The translations under genes and the position numbers were made by a program. The notes under the pieces are model-generated. The model was not told where the DNA came from, searched no databases, and saw only the letters and a program-made list of their open reading frames with translations. Of a DNA stretch of 64,000 bases, positions 10,243-23,459 are shown one piece after another (the stretch's first letter is position 1; each line of letters opens with the position of its first letter). This stretch comes from Rhizopus sp. PT2906 (Eukaryota; Mucoromycota; Mucoromycetes; Mucorales; Rhizopodaceae): positions 1-64,000 of the forward strand of contig JAMYHX010000070.1 of NCBI GenBank assembly GCA_025529335.1, given 5' to 3'.

Positions 10243-13200
10243 CTATAATTTTTTCTTAATGAATGGCATTTTTGCATCAATTTCAGCTTTTTTCATTTTC
10301 ACAACAACATGGTTGCCTGCTTCATCCATACTAATATATTTATCTCCATCGATAAATCCAGGTAAAGGTGATCTTGATCGACTGCTAGAAGATTTGCTAG
10401 AGGACCTTGTCGAGGCTAGGCTGCTGCTGTTATTTCCACCTCCACCGCGAAGGGTAATTCTACCAGAGGGAGAAAAGGAGCGAGCGGTTTGTAAGTATGA
10501 CTCTTGAAATGGAGCTTGGTCTCTTTTTGGTTCAATAGATGAGTCAAACTTGCTATAGACGCCTTCTGTGAGTCCATGGTCTATAAACAAACAGATTAGT
10601 ATTAGGCATTTGATGAATAACAATTAAGGAAAGGCTTACCTCTTAAAAACCTTTGAAATAAAAGAGAGCAATAGGTTAAAGGTTAGTGAGATGAAGAAAT
10701 GATCACAATTGGGGACTTACTTTGAAAGCTCTACCCATCCACCGCCTACACGAACCATCACCATTTGGCTGGGTAAAATGCGACAATACACAAGTCTAGG
10801 ATTTTCGTCTCCAAACCAATATTTACCTACTTCGCCAGGTATCATCTTTACTGTAACACGATGTGGACTAGCATTCACTATATGACTCAATTCAACATCA
10901 AGTGGGTTCTTGGGATCAGGTATATAGATTGTCTTATTGTTTGTAGTGTGTTTATCATTTCGTTTGTTTGCAGGTATAGGAGTAGATGGCGCAGGTTGGT
11001 TACTCTTTGCTGTGGCAGACATGGACATTCTTTTATTATGTACTGGGGTGGCTGGAGCAGGTGGTAATACGCGACGAGGTCGAGAAGCTGCAAGTTTGTT
11101 AAAGAATTCATTGTTTAATTGGTTAATGCAGTCCTGTAATTCACGCTCACGAACTGCAGCTGCAGCCTTGGCATTTGTCCATCTTTCTATTCCACCGGCT
11201 AGCCATTGGGACACATGAGCATTATCATCTGCAAATTGCTTTTTAGATTCCTTCTTTGCATTCTCTAATATGCGTACAATCTTTGGCTGGTGATGTTTGT
11301 AAGAGGCAATAAGAGAGCGTAGTAAGCCTTGCAGGTTGGATTTTGCGTGCTTTTCGCCAGCTACTGATACGTTCTTGGGATTGGCGTTGTTGATAGCAGT
11401 AATTAACAGGGCGATCTCTTCTTCCAATGATTCCATGAGCTCATTCATCACATGCAAGTCGCCTTCATCAAATACTTGCTTCTTCTTGATGTTGATGAGC
11501 GCGTCAATCTGACGAGTATTGTCTGTCATTTCCTTGTAAAGTTCACTGATCTCTTTGTCTTTACTCATTTCATCAGGCGTGGCAAAGACAATATCCACAA
11601 GTTCTTTAAGACCCTTTTCTTTCTTAGACAAGGATGCGCTGTAGTATTGACAAAGCTTATCAAATTCTGCAAATAGTGCTTCCTTATTGACGGTTTGCAA
11701 GGCTTCAAGGCTATTAGATACTTCATGTAAGAAACCAATGATCTCTTTCAACTTTGAAATGATGCGTTGGCGTTCAATATTCTTCTTCATGTTAACCTTG
11801 GCTTCTGTAACCATCGTCTTGACCTTTTCGACTTGACCAAGGACACGTTCAGTAGAGGACTTGATGTAGTTGTGAATACTGGATTTTCTTTCGTCATTCT
11901 GCATGATGTTGTTCAGATCGATAATCTTTGTTGCCGTAGTGAACTCAGTCGCCTGCTCATCCAATGATTCAGCACAGTGCTCCAAATCTAAAAGAGCTTC
12001 CTCGCTTTCTACAGTAGCAATGGATTGATAAGCATGTACTGCATCGTCAATAATACGCTTTTCTGTACTCTTTAGCGCTTTAACTTGCTTCAAAATCTTG
12101 GTATATTCTTGTTCAAGGGACATGGACTTTGATAAATGATCAAGCGCATCTGCTAATGGCATCAGTAATGACCCTGTATCTGCAAAATGGTGTGTTGAAT
12201 GAAGCTCTTGACAGTGAATCTCCCTTAGTGTATCCAATTGTGTTTGGCAGTTCTTTAGCGTTACGTTGCTTGCTTCAATAATTCCACCACACGCATCAAT
12301 CGTATCTTCAATGCTTTGGTGTTCCAACCATGCTACCTCTTTACTATGTGTATCCAAGATATTGTATTGCTTACTACAAAGGCTACTAAACTGAGAAACA
12401 GTTTGCTGAATGTGCTCAATCAGTCTTGTCTTATTCTTTTCCTTCACTTTAACTGAAATGTTTTCTTTCAATACTGCTAATTGCTGAACAAGTTGTACGC
12501 GTAGTTCTTCGTAAGCATTAAGATTTCCTTTGTCATTAAGCAGGTCAGAAGTAGTGATAGACAGGTCATGTAAAAGAACAAAATCAACAGTCTCTGCTCG
12601 TTCTTGAACGCTTGGTAGCTCATCTTCTGTAGCGCTTTCTATTGTAGTCTTAATTGAGTGAATGTCTTGTTCGATGCTTGATAGTCTGTTAAAGTACTGC
12701 ATCCATGATGAAGCACGAGAGACAAGAGTCGCCACAGCAGATTCAAATGATTCAAGCCCAGACCATGTCTTTTCCAACATATCTTGGACATCGTTATTGG
12801 CTTCATGATCCTTGATTTGCTGAATAGTTTTAAATTGAAGACGCACATCATCACAAAGACCTCTCAGTTGGTCAACCTTGTTACAAGAAGCCTTGTATTC
12901 AGTCACGAGAGCTTGGTGCTGGGACTCGCGAGCTTCGAAAGATTCCGTGTTGATGTGTCTGTATTTCTGTTCAATGTCTTTCAGACAGACCATACAGTCA
13001 TGAATTCTCGATCGGAGTAGTTTGATATCAGTGAGATATCTATTTGTTAATTGAGCAACAGAGAGTGTCTTTTGATGATGCTCCAATTGAGATTCGATTC
13101 GTTTGATCGTATCAAGGCCCTGTTGAAAGAGATTGGTGAATTGAACAAGTTGCTTTGCCTCCAAGTACTGCTGGTGGTGGCCTAAATCCAGCTTGTATTG

Positions 13201-16200
13201 TGATGCTGATGAATTTAGTTGGTCAGTCAGAGCTTGCCAGTCAGGTATATTTTGCTCAATCACAGAAAGCTCCTGTTCCTTGTACGTGGCTTCAAACAAG
13301 TCTCGTGCAGAATGTAACCATGTAATCAATTTATGGTTTAACAAGGCATACTGTCTATCTCTACAAGTTTGATCTACACTTGATAGCAAATTACTCCAGT
13401 CTTGACTTAGACGCTGATAAGTAGGCTTCACTTCATTTTGTAATTCACGAATCAGCTTCTCGTGATCTTCCTGGCTCTGCACTAGATCCAAAGACTTGTC
13501 TTCAAATGCCGCCTTGCACTTCTCGTAAGCGGAGGTAAGCAATGCATAGTTTGTTTCGTTAGCTCTCATGCCTTGCTGAATGCTCATGATCTCGCTGAGT
13601 GCCTTTTCCATCTGCTCTTCTTCTTCTACATCCAGGGCAGCTGTGTCCATTAAGACTTTACGACGAGCCGTGATCCATGCCTCTGTGTTTGCTGCTTGCT
13701 TCTTGAACGAATGAACTGACAGTTGTCGACGAGAAATGCGCTCCCTTGTTGCCAATAACTGTTCAAGATCAGACCATATTTCACTTAGCCGAGCTGTACG
13801 AGAATCAATTGTTTCATGAATAGCTGCATTGATAGCCTCATCGTCCATCTTAGTTTCCGTAGGTGTAGCACGGACTGGATATGGAATACTAGCTGCCAAC
13901 TGATCACGAGCATCATCAATTCCTGCCTTGAACTTGTGTAGTCGATCTGAATGATTTTCCAATAAGTGAACCATGTCCTCTTTCTGAGAATTGTTCGTAG
14001 TTGAGATAAATTCTTCACGGATGAGTTCAGCAGATTGTTCAAGCTGAGCGGTTCTCAGGATGAAGGCCGAAACAAGACATCTTTGAGAGACAACATCGTT
14101 TGAAAAGGACAAAATATGTTGCATATGCTCTTTAGCTGCCTCGACGTCTTCCATTTTCTTTGCATGAGGTACCAAGCGTGGGTTTTCATAGTCAATTGTG
14201 TTTGTGGTCAATTGTTCAAACTGTTGCTTTATGGGCAAAAGAACTTGATCTTGGTAAGTTTCAAATTTTGAGTAGTAGTTGTACCATTCCATTCGTAGCT
14301 GTCCTTCGTCGTTATCGTGGGCTACTTGAACCAAATCTGTAGGTGTTGCTACTCTCCAACGAGCTCTTTGTTCGATAAACCTGTCAAGTTCAACTTCTTG
14401 CTCCTTTAGATAGGATAATGCCTTCTTCACTGTTGTTTCCCAAGAGACGCGTTGCTTGACCAGATCAAGCTCCCTGGACCGAGCTATTACATTTTCTTGA
14501 AATCTAGTACACGCTCTTCCAAGTGATTCCATTCTCATTTCCAGATAGTCAGGAACGGCCATTGGCCTAGGCAGTTTTGGAAAGTACTCTATGAATGCAT
14601 CATAACTCATCTGAATACTTGGTAAAATCGTCTTTTCAAACTTGTTCCTGAGAGACATCAGCCTGTTCAAGTCACGTTCAAGTGTCTGTATATCCTGTTC
14701 AGAAATGTCTTCGCGAGAGAGCATCTGATTCTTTTTGGTTGTGAAGTCGCGTAATTGTTCATTCATTTCCTCTAGACGCTGAATACCTTGATTCAAGTTT
14801 TTCTCCCAGGCAGCTCTCATGTTGGCTGCTTCCAGAGTCACTGCTTGATCAGACAATCCTTGCTTTAACTGATCCAGGTGCTTCATGACTTCACCCAAAT
14901 GTCGTGCAGCGACTGATACATCGATATGCTGCTTCTTCTTCTTGTCTTGCATTGTGGATTCGATGAGCTGAACAATCTGGTCATGAAGTAGCTTGACTTT
15001 CTCTTGCTCAAATTTTTCAACCTGCCTCCACAAATTTTGTCGAGACTGCTCCATATCCTGCAGATTACTGTCCACAAGAAATGACTCTGCTGACACTTCG
15101 ATATGTTGTTTTCTGAGAACATCAATTTGTTGATCGACCCATTGCTTCAACTCGTCTGCTTCCTTTTCATATTGTGCCACTCGATGCTTCACTCGATCTG
15201 CCTCGCGATACGTCTCTGCGACTTGATCCAGACTCTTTTCGAGATTTTCAAGGTCCTGCACCTTTTTTTCAATCAAGGACTTTATTTGCACACGAACGTG
15301 GGCTCGATACGTAGCAGCTGCCTCACTATTTTGCTGACGTTGAAGCCAATTTCCGCTATAGACAGGGTAGGGCATATGTTCGACACAATCTGCTAGGATA
15401 GCCTTGTTCTCTCTTTTAAACCTGTCTATTCGTTCCTCAATGACACCAAATTGATCTTGCTCTTCATTGTTCATACGACGCAATCTTTTTGCCAGCTGCT
15501 CCTTGATTTTCTCGCCTTCGTGTTGAGCATCATGAACACGCATCAAGAACTCGGTGATGGTTGAGCGTTGTGCCATAAGATCAGAGGTATAAGTGAGAAG
15601 ATGTTTGAGATCATCGTGTTTGAGCTTGATATCAGACTGCTTGAGTGAGAGAAACTCTGGGAACGCGCTTTCATCAGTTGTTTGCATGACAGTAAGATAG
15701 GCCACAACCATTTCTTGATAACTGTCTAGCAAACAAGACCAAGGATGATCGCCAAGCTCACCCATACGATCCTGAATCCACTGAAAGGACTGGACGAGCT
15801 CATGGTCCCCCTGATAGGAAGGTTTGTCAGGGTTCTCCTTTGATGGGTCATAGCGCACTTTCTTGACGTTCAAGTCGCTTAGTTTCTTGGCCAAGGTCAC
15901 AAGATGGCTGTGGTATTTTGACCATTGTGCTTCCCATTCAATCCGTCTTCTCAGCGCGTCCAGTTCGAGCTCGCGCTGATGGAGAAGGTCAGTTAGAACA
16001 TGACGTCCTTTTTTGAGATTATCTAAGCTGTCGATCCACTGACTAACACTTGTTTCATGCTCAATAATACGTATAGCTTCGTCCAATTGAGGAAGATCTT
16101 CGTTCTCTATTTCGGAGAGTCGAGAGAGTACATGATCCCGATCCTTTTCTAAACGATGCAGTTCTTCTTCGTTCATGATGGGACTGTATTCACTATCAGA

Positions 16201-18029
16201 TACAACAGAGGTTGATGAGCTATGCGTTGAAGCTGAAGAGGATGAATGCGACTGATCAAGAGACTGAGCATATAAGTATGGTTTTAGTGTTGATAACGAA
16301 TTGATCTTGTCATTGAACCAAGTCTGAAGGTTTTTGATCACTTCCTGAATGTCACTGACTCGCTGTTGAAGAGAGATGTTTTCATCGCGAGAAATAAGTA
16401 GCTGATCGAGACCTTCGGCAATCAGGGCAAGTGACATAGAGTAGGCGTTCAAGGTGGTTTCGATCACTTCCTTTGTTACTTCATTATCATGTAAATCATC
16501 GTTTCCCATAGCTGTCTTCATCTCAGGAGGAGAGGGATAAGGTATACAAGACGAGACGTTTTGAATAAACCGAGCAGAGTCCTGTTTGAATGCGAGCACT
16601 TTATCACTATACATGTCTTGTTGATCCAATTCATTAGAAGATAGCTCGTCCCTCAACTCTTCACCTAATGTCTTCAATTGCTGAAACTTTTCTATAACTT
16701 GGATAATTGATAGTAACTGTTCGACGATTTTTCTACTGAACGAGGATCGCTTCATTAAATCTTCAAAAGCGGATTCAAAGCCTGATTGACGAGATTGAAG
16801 ATGATCTGGTAATTCGCGTACAGATTCCATTTGTTGATAGAGGTCGAGTATGTTTGAGTATAGACCCTGATCAAATCCTGATAGTTTTCCTTCTATTGCT
16901 ACCAAAGACTGAATGATATTCTCGATGACTTGATCTGTATACAAATCCTCCTTTCCAGACCATCGAGCGATTGTGATGAATTGATTAAGTTCTAAATGCG
17001 TGTTGGCTATCCATTCGACTGCTTGATTGAACAATTGTTCCCAATTGAGCCGTAAATTCAATAAGTGATGTTGGTCTTCAGAGAGCATACTTGGGTCATA
17101 ATGATCGAATAGATCAATTGATAATGGGTCAATTATGTTTGATTTATTTAATAGTTTTGGTTTAGGTGAACTTTGAATTTCCTCTATTTCTTTTAATCGC
17201 TTCAATTTATGTTCTTCAATGTCATCAGTTCTATTGATTATCTTATAAAATTCACTTATATACAGCATGATGGAAGGTTCATGTGGGTATTCTATATCTA
17301 ACAGGTCTCTTGATTCCAAGTATTTTGGTATCTGTAACTTATTTTCTCCAATATCAAATACAAGATTTAATATATCGTTCCAATTATCTTTACTATCTAC
17401 GAGTGGTATCAATTGATGTAGTGGTAAGATCCATTCTGGTTCAATTCGATGTATTAACAGACAAAACAGTAATCCACTCTTCCATGACTTTGAGAAATCT
17501 TGTATGGTTGATATGATCTGACTGTTGATATAATCTTTTAATTCGAGCCGTATCCAATAAAGCAATCCGACCTTTGCTTCTGCCAATCCACCTTTCTATA
17601 TCAAGGAAATGAATACAGGGATTGACTTGTTATATATATATATATATATATATTTACCTTAGTTTCTCCTAAAATATCACTAAATTGATATTTCAACATG
17701 ATAAAGAATAAAATGGCCAATGTACTCTTTATGTCTCCATTCACGATATCTTCACTTGCAATCACTGGTAAGTTTTCATCGTCTTCAAATTCTTGTTTCA
17801 AGAAATTCAATGCTCTGGATACATTGGATATCGCATGGATTTTCATTCGTCCTCTTTCTGGCTTTAATACTGGTTTATTTGATACGATAGATAATAATTT
17901 CAATAGCATCACTCCATCCCTTAGGTCTCGATCAATTGATTCTACCGAGTCTTCTTTTAACTGTACATTTATCCATTTTGTGAGTGTACGTATTTGAATA
18001 TCTTGATAGTCTGTACTAATATTGGTCAT
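10243..18029 (-). CDS. spectraplakin-like cytolinker (2xCH, spectrin-type coiled coils, GAR domain)
   Basis: Four exons, 17658-18029, 10721-17595, an 11-base micro-exon at 10640-10650, and 10243-10580, stay in frame and give about 2,531 aa. Residues 5-120 form a first calponin-homology domain (IRTLTKWINVQL, DLRDGVMLLKLL). A second CH domain follows at 130-240 (GLLYWIRLELKDY, SWKSGLLFCLLIHRI). Together they make the actin-binding pair of the spectrin/plakin superfamily. About 2,000 residues of heptad-rich helix with recurrent Trp (spectrin-repeat-like) follow. Near 2330-2420 is a GAS2-related (GAR) domain: SPHRVTVKMIPGEVGKYWFG, then VRVGGGWVELSKFLRDHG, completed only through the micro-exon. 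The tail is rich in Gly/Ser/Arg, as in animal microtubule-binding C-termini. I infer an actin-microtubule crosslinker. The start has the first ATG upstream of CH1 and no in-frame alternative. Confidence 0.88.
17630..17652. repeat. (TA)n microsatellite in intron 1
   Basis: About 11 TA units lie inside the first intron of the spectraplakin gene, next to the splice donor on the minus strand. Probably length-polymorphic. Confidence 0.9.
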
Positions 18030-19197
18030 TATTTGTTTATAAATATAAACAAGCCCAAGATAGAAATGACCAAGAGTAGAAGAAAAGAGAGCAAGAAAGA
18101 AGGGGAAGAAAGGGAAAAAGGAAGAAAGAAGGGGGAAAATTTCTTTATTTAGTTTTATAAAGACATGACTTCTCTTTTTAAAAAAATCGTGTCTACGTGT
18201 TCCCTTTCATTATTTCTTTACACGTGTTTTGTCTGAAAGAGAAGGGATTTGTTTATAGAATACTAAAATAGTATCAATAACGGATAACACTTGAAAATAG
18301 TATAATTTTTAAGCTTTGTTTACATGCCTAATCTGATCGTTTAGATGACTACAGTAATAACAAAGATATATGCAAATATGCATCATATGAAAAGGATGGA
18401 TGCATACCAACCCTATTCATTTTTCTTAAACGTAATGTTCACATAGAATACTTACTTTGATAGACGTAGACTTGACCACATTCACCTTTTTCTAATTTTT
18501 AGTAGCCTAATGTGAGATAACTGTTTAACCCTGCTGTAAGCTTTTATAAAGCTAAAACCTAGTAACGAATAGGGCGTGATTTGTAGTTTACTAGATAACC
18601 AACATTATTTAAATCCTTAGTTATAGCTCATCCTATTGGATTTGATAAAAGTACGCCTATTTGTTTATTTTCACAAATAGTTTGTTGTTTGTTTGTGTCC
18701 TCTTGGATATTTATAGACGAAACAAAACATAATCCAAAGACTATAGTTAATGACGTGTTTAGTGATATAAACCATCTGAAGTATAAGTAGCAAGTAATAG
18801 ACAGGGCAATACATCCTTTTGACTTGGACCTCTTACCTCCCTGCTGGTCAATCTAACTTACTACATTATACAAACGTATAATGATATCAATAATCCTGAT
18901 AGTGACAGTAGCTACACTATAATATTATCATATCATACAACACAGCTATTGTATAATCATCACTATTTATGCACTCTACTGTCGTTAGTAATAATAGTAT
19001 CACAGTCCTGATCTTCTCCTTTTTGACGACATTTTCCCATCATGCATAAATTGACTTTTTTCTCTTCTTCCTTTTTTTTCCCTCTTTCTTCACATTTCCT
19101 TTTTACTTTGTATTGTTGTCGACTAGTTAAAATTTACAATGTAAGTATTTAACTTGTATAAAAGTCACATAACCATTCTAAAAAATACTTTGAATAG
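18030..19197. other. promoter region of the spectraplakin gene and upstream flank of the decayed paralogue
   Basis: Purine-rich on the plus strand at 18060-18140, which is pyrimidine-rich on the transcribed side of the minus gene. A TATA-like TTTTATAAAG lies at about 18152. The last 60 bases before 19198 resemble an intron with a GTAAGT donor at 19141 and a TAG acceptor at 19197. No matching first exon is visible. Confidence 0.5.
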
Positions 19198-20636
19198 GTT
19201 CAAGAAGAGGATGGTGTGCTCGTTGGTGACCTTAAAATCTCTGTTGGCATCATAATTAAGAGAGAAGCTCTCAGGCTTCACCCTGATTATAACCAATTAA
19301 AGTATGATGAGAGGGACATTGTGGAGTAAGTTGCATTAAACTATTATAATGTAATTTAGTTGCTTAACAGTCAAAACGTTTAGCCTAGGTCTTAACCCCG
19401 TTCTTGACCTTTCAAATTTGGATGGTTCTCAGGAAAAGCTGTTCGATAGCAAGATTTGGAAGGTGCTGAGAGAAAAATATGACCAAGCTTTCCATGACAA
19501 CGCTCAGGTTGTCTCCAAGGACGAGGGAAAGCTTGAGGAGATCGAAAAGGTAAACGTCTATAGAGCCAAATTGGCTTGTTCATTCTCACTAATGGTTTGA
19601 CTTAGTTTGCAAAAGCTAATCTGCGGGACGCCTGTGCTTATGCTTACAAGAACGAAATGAAGAGCACAAGCGCTGATGAGGCTGACTTGTTCGCGATGTA
19701 TGCCTACTAATAAGTAATATCGCATTTGAACAGTTTACAAATAACTAATTCTTCTGAAATTTATTTAGCTTGGAGATGCTGGAGTACCATGGGTATATCT
19801 TTGACAAAGACATTGGCATTACCGAAGCCGACCTCACGGTGAAGATGTGGGGGTGTCTTTTGGAGAAGTTGTTTAGGCAGACGGCCCTGAGGTGCAAGTG
19901 GTAAGTAGAACATTGCTATTGTGCTTGAATTTATATAATAATAATTATCATTCAGCTGTGAGTTCGCTGGTGACTCCTCGGAAACTACGGATAGCCCCGG
20001 CTTCAAGGTCGACCTCAGGGTTGTCAGAGACACCCTTCTCCGCAGAAACAAAGAGGCTGACGCTGGCAACATGGAGATGGCCAGGATGGATGCATCTGTA
20101 ATCAAGACTTGCTCATATAAAACAAAGCTACTTATCGAGTCAAAGTGTGTCCTTGACCGCCTGGTCCGCGCAAGCCCCCACTGGGCCATGGACGTTGCTG
20201 TTCCTGCGCTGCAGATTATAGGTGAATAACTCTTAGTTAATGAAGACAAACACTGCCTCTAACTGTGCCAAAATTATAGAAAACAAGGCTGTTCTTCTCT
20301 CGATGAGGTCGGTGGCTCCTGGGCTGTACGTTGCGGTAAAGGAAGTAGCCGCAACAATTCCAGGCAGGGTGTCATATGTTAAAGACTTCCGTCAAGCCAT
20401 CCACTTGCTCTTCAAATTCAAGGTACATATTACAAAAAAAAAAAAAGATAGTTTAATGTTCTAACCACATTTATAGAGAGCAAGTTTTGATGTGGCGAAA
20501 GTTTACTTGCAAGGCAGTAAAACCGTCAGCAGCAACAGCACTTCTTGGCTACGGAGAACTTGGATCCCCCCCAAGAAGCAACAAGAAGAGAATAGTGCCA
20601 GATACACCTCATGCCCTTGTCTCTGGAGATTTGTAA
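19198..20636 (+). pseudogene. decayed copy of the lineage-specific nuclease-like family (copy A)
   Basis: Exon by exon it parallels the intact gene at 26648-28351, including intron positions, for example VQEEDGVLVGD, GITEADLTVKMWG, PGFKVDLRVV and LIESKCVLDRL. Three defects are visible. The 51-codon first exon of the other copy has no counterpart. The donor after the ADLFAMYAY exon reads ATAAGT instead of GTAAGT, leaving an in-frame TAA. The last exon has a run of seven C where the other copy has five in that stretch, a net +1 shift that passes the shared terminal stop at 20634-20636. Third-position differences still outnumber disabling ones, so decay looks recent. Assembly error at the C run is possible, but the donor change is independent. 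Confidence 0.72.
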
Positions 20637-21274
20637 TATATGTTTTAGTTTTAATAATAAAAGATTATATGGAGCTGAACCTCACTATCAATTGACCAAA
20701 AGGTCAGTTACGTATTGTTTCAGAGTGTTTGAATTTGTAATGTTTTGAAAGAAGTTTATGGTTTAAAGAACAAAAAGATGAAGATGAGGGGAAAAGGATG
20801 TCAGAATCATAAATGGACCTATCTGTTCTACAAAGTAGAAAGGATGATTATTTCTAATTTCTTTGAAATGGACAAAATATAGGGAACGGGTGTATATGAT
20901 CTAGAGACTTGACCTGAATAAAACAAAGTATAATATGAAAATTCATGAGTGGCTACTATAAAATCGTGTGCATTTAAACTTTTCCTTTGTTTCTCTGCCT
21001 CACTCACTCCCTTTGTAATCATACCACACGAAAAAAAAGCTGAAAACATCCACCTCGTCCAAAAAAAAAAAAAAAAACTCAAGGCTTCTATACTTGACGA
21101 TGCTCAATGGTGCTTGGACAATTCGAGGCTTCTTACGTTTAGAAAATCTCTTGAAAAACTCGATTGCTTGGATCAGCGTGAATCCGAACAATGTTATAAT
21201 AATATTCTTATAAAATATGCGCAAAATAAAAACAAGTAACGCGCAAAAATGAAATACAAAACCTGGACTAAATC
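20637..21274. other. spacer between relics, unexplained short frame
   Basis: It contains an A17-18 run at 21060-21077. A plus-strand frame crosses it (20949-21239) and ends in a charged segment (SILDDAQWCLDNSRLLTF). It has no family I recognise and may be upstream LINE sequence. Confidence 0.4.
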
Positions 21275-21631
21275 TGCCTTCTATGTGAAGGCGTTGAAGA
21301 CGATGAGCATTTTTTGTGGTCCTACATGCTCAAAAAAGAAACTTGATCACGTATGGCAAGTCGCTTTTTACAACCTGTAGTGAGATTTACTTATGAATCT
21401 CTGGCATTACGTTCGTCTACACTGATACAGGTGCTTTCAGGACTACGTGTTGATGGCCAAACAGTTATTACCTGTACGATCTTGGCTATCTGACGATGCC
21501 ATTGGCGCTGTGTATTTGATGGTCGTACCTTCTGGCCCGATGAAGCTGCTGCACGAGCAACACAAGCAATCAAACGCATACATGATAAAAATGTCTATAA
21601 AGAGCGCTTGAAATCATCTCGCTCCGGTTAA
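21275..21631 (+). pseudogene. LINE-type retrotransposon 3' end (C-terminal zinc knuckle)
   Basis: The frame reads CLLCEGVEDDEHFLWSYM. This is the CX2C...H part of the C-terminal zinc-binding motif found after the reverse transcriptase of many non-LTR elements. The final Cys has become Tyr or Met. About 100 residues with two in-frame TGA codons follow, then a stop at 21629-21631. About 85 bp later comes AATAAAATA and an A-run near 21730, as expected for a polyadenylated LINE tail. Reverse transcriptase itself is absent, so this is a 5'-truncated dead insertion. Confidence 0.6.
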
Positions 21632-21797
21632 TGCAGCCTTTATTTTGTTTCATGCTTCTATGTTCTTTATTAGTTTCTCTAATAAGTACAAGCCAACTGG
21701 CGATATTTGAATAAAATATACCATTTTACAAAAAAAAAGAGACCGTTCAAATGGCCCAAAAAGCAATGAAAAGGAGTACAGTTTTCTCTATATTTTA

Positions 21798-22908
21798 GCA
21801 ATTAGTACTGGCAAAAGTATAAAAACAAAACAAAAAATGCTTGAAATGCTTGCCTTTACAAATCGTACAGGTTTCTAGTCGTATCCATGTGATGACAGCC
21901 TACGTTCGGCGATTTCTCACGTAGGTAAGCCGACATTCAGAGTTATACCGCTCTCATCCACTGGACTGCAACAGTAGAATAGAGAGAATCACCACAAGAT
22001 ACGACAATGTTGACACCAAGGACTATCTTTCGTATGTGTGAGGAGCCAATTGCCGAACACACTCCTGACCACCCTGAGAGTCACTGGTCGCAGCTACTGC
22101 CAGAAAAGATAGTCCATCAGAGGGATTATGAGTTCATACGCCATTACGTGTTTAGGTCAAAGGAAAAGCAATCAGTACTGACAAAAATAAAAGAAAAACA
22201 AAAAATGCTTGAAATGCTTGCCTTTACAAATCGTACAGGTTTCTAGTCGTATCCATGTGATGACAGCCTACGTTCGGCGATTTCTCACGTAGGTAAGCCG
22301 ACATTCAGAGTTATACCGCTCTCATCCACTGGACTGCAACAGTAGAATAGAGAGAATCACCACAAGATACGACAATGTTGACACCAAGGACTATCTTTCG
22401 TATGTGTGAGGAGCCAATTGCCGAACACACTCCTGACCACCCTGAGAGTCACTGGTCGCAGCTACTGCCAGAAAAGATAGTCCATCAGAGGGATTATGAG
22501 TTCATACGCCATTACGTGTTTAGGTCAAAGGAAAAGCAATCAGTACTGACAAAAATAAAAGAAAAACAAAAAATGCTTGAAATGCTTGCCTTTACAAATC
22601 GTACAGGTTTCTAGTCGTATCCATGTGATGACAGCCTACGTTCGGCGATTTCTCACGTAGGTAAGCCGACATTCAGAGTTATACCGCTCTCATCCACTGG
22701 ACTGCAACAGTAGAATAGAGAGAATCACCACAAGATACGACAATGTTGACACCAAGGACTATCTTTCGTATGTGTGAGGAGCCAATTGCCGAACACACTC
22801 CTGACCACCCTGAGAGTCACTGGTCGCAGCTACTGCCAGAAAAGATAGTCCATCAGAGGGATTATGAGTTCATACGCCATTACGTGTTTAGGTCAAAGAT
22901 AAAGCATT
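21798..22908. repeat. 368-bp tandem array, three units
   Basis: Units begin at about 21798 (370 bp, slightly diverged at its start), 22168 and 22536. The second and third are nearly identical, and the array breaks off at AAAGATAAAGCATTG near 22905. Each unit contains a 79-codon frame (22007-22246, 22375-22614 and a broken third) that is probably fortuitous. Each also contains two inverted repeats. One is CCTACGT with ACGTAGG around a 13-base loop. The other is GGACTATCTTT with AAAGATAGTCC, about 70 bases apart. The near-identity implies recent amplification. The source element is not recognised. Confidence 0.88.
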
Positions 22909-23459
22909 GAATAGAACATCCTTTTTTCAAGCTGACCATTTGGAAGTGTTTGCATTTGTCAGACAAAGATAGGAAAGAAGGAAGCACGTATTGTTAATGT
23001 CTACGATGTGTTTCTTTAAAGTAAAAAAAGATGAAAAATGTAAGAAAAAAAAAAAGAAATAGCTTACGTCGTCAATAGGAATGAGCGGAGGTACAATTGA
23101 GTTTTGTTGCGAGATGATTATGCGCCAGCTTGTTTTTTAAAGCTCGACACAATAACGTAAGCTGACAGTCTTCCTTTCGTTAGCAAGTAAAGATTTGATC
23201 GGCCAAAATGGGCCAATATAAACCACATTTTTTTATTAGACAGACCTCTTCAGTTTACGCGACGCGTGTGATTACTACAAAGTTTAAGACCTGTATTTTT
23301 ATCTTGTTGAGTTTTTAAATTATTTTTCATAGTATTAAACACGTCTAAATCTCTCAAGCAACATCAGTAAAATTAAAGTTCAAACATGCCTCTTGTCAAC
23401 AAAAACTTGATTTCAACGAAAAGTATCATTTAGTAAGTGTTTCGTCACTAATATTACAG
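22909..23459. other. spacer before the piggyBac-like relic
   Basis: It includes an ATGCCTCTTGTC start at 23386 that could be exon 1 of the transposase, with a GTAAGT donor at 23433. The phase does not fit the next exon, so I do not annotate it. Confidence 0.4.

Noticed and set aside
10861..17516. Many plus-strand frames of 60-100 codons
   Set aside because: Shadows of the very long minus-strand spectraplakin exon.
22007..22614. Two identical 79-codon frames
   Set aside because: Direct consequence of the 368-bp repeat; the third copy is broken. No family match or splice context.
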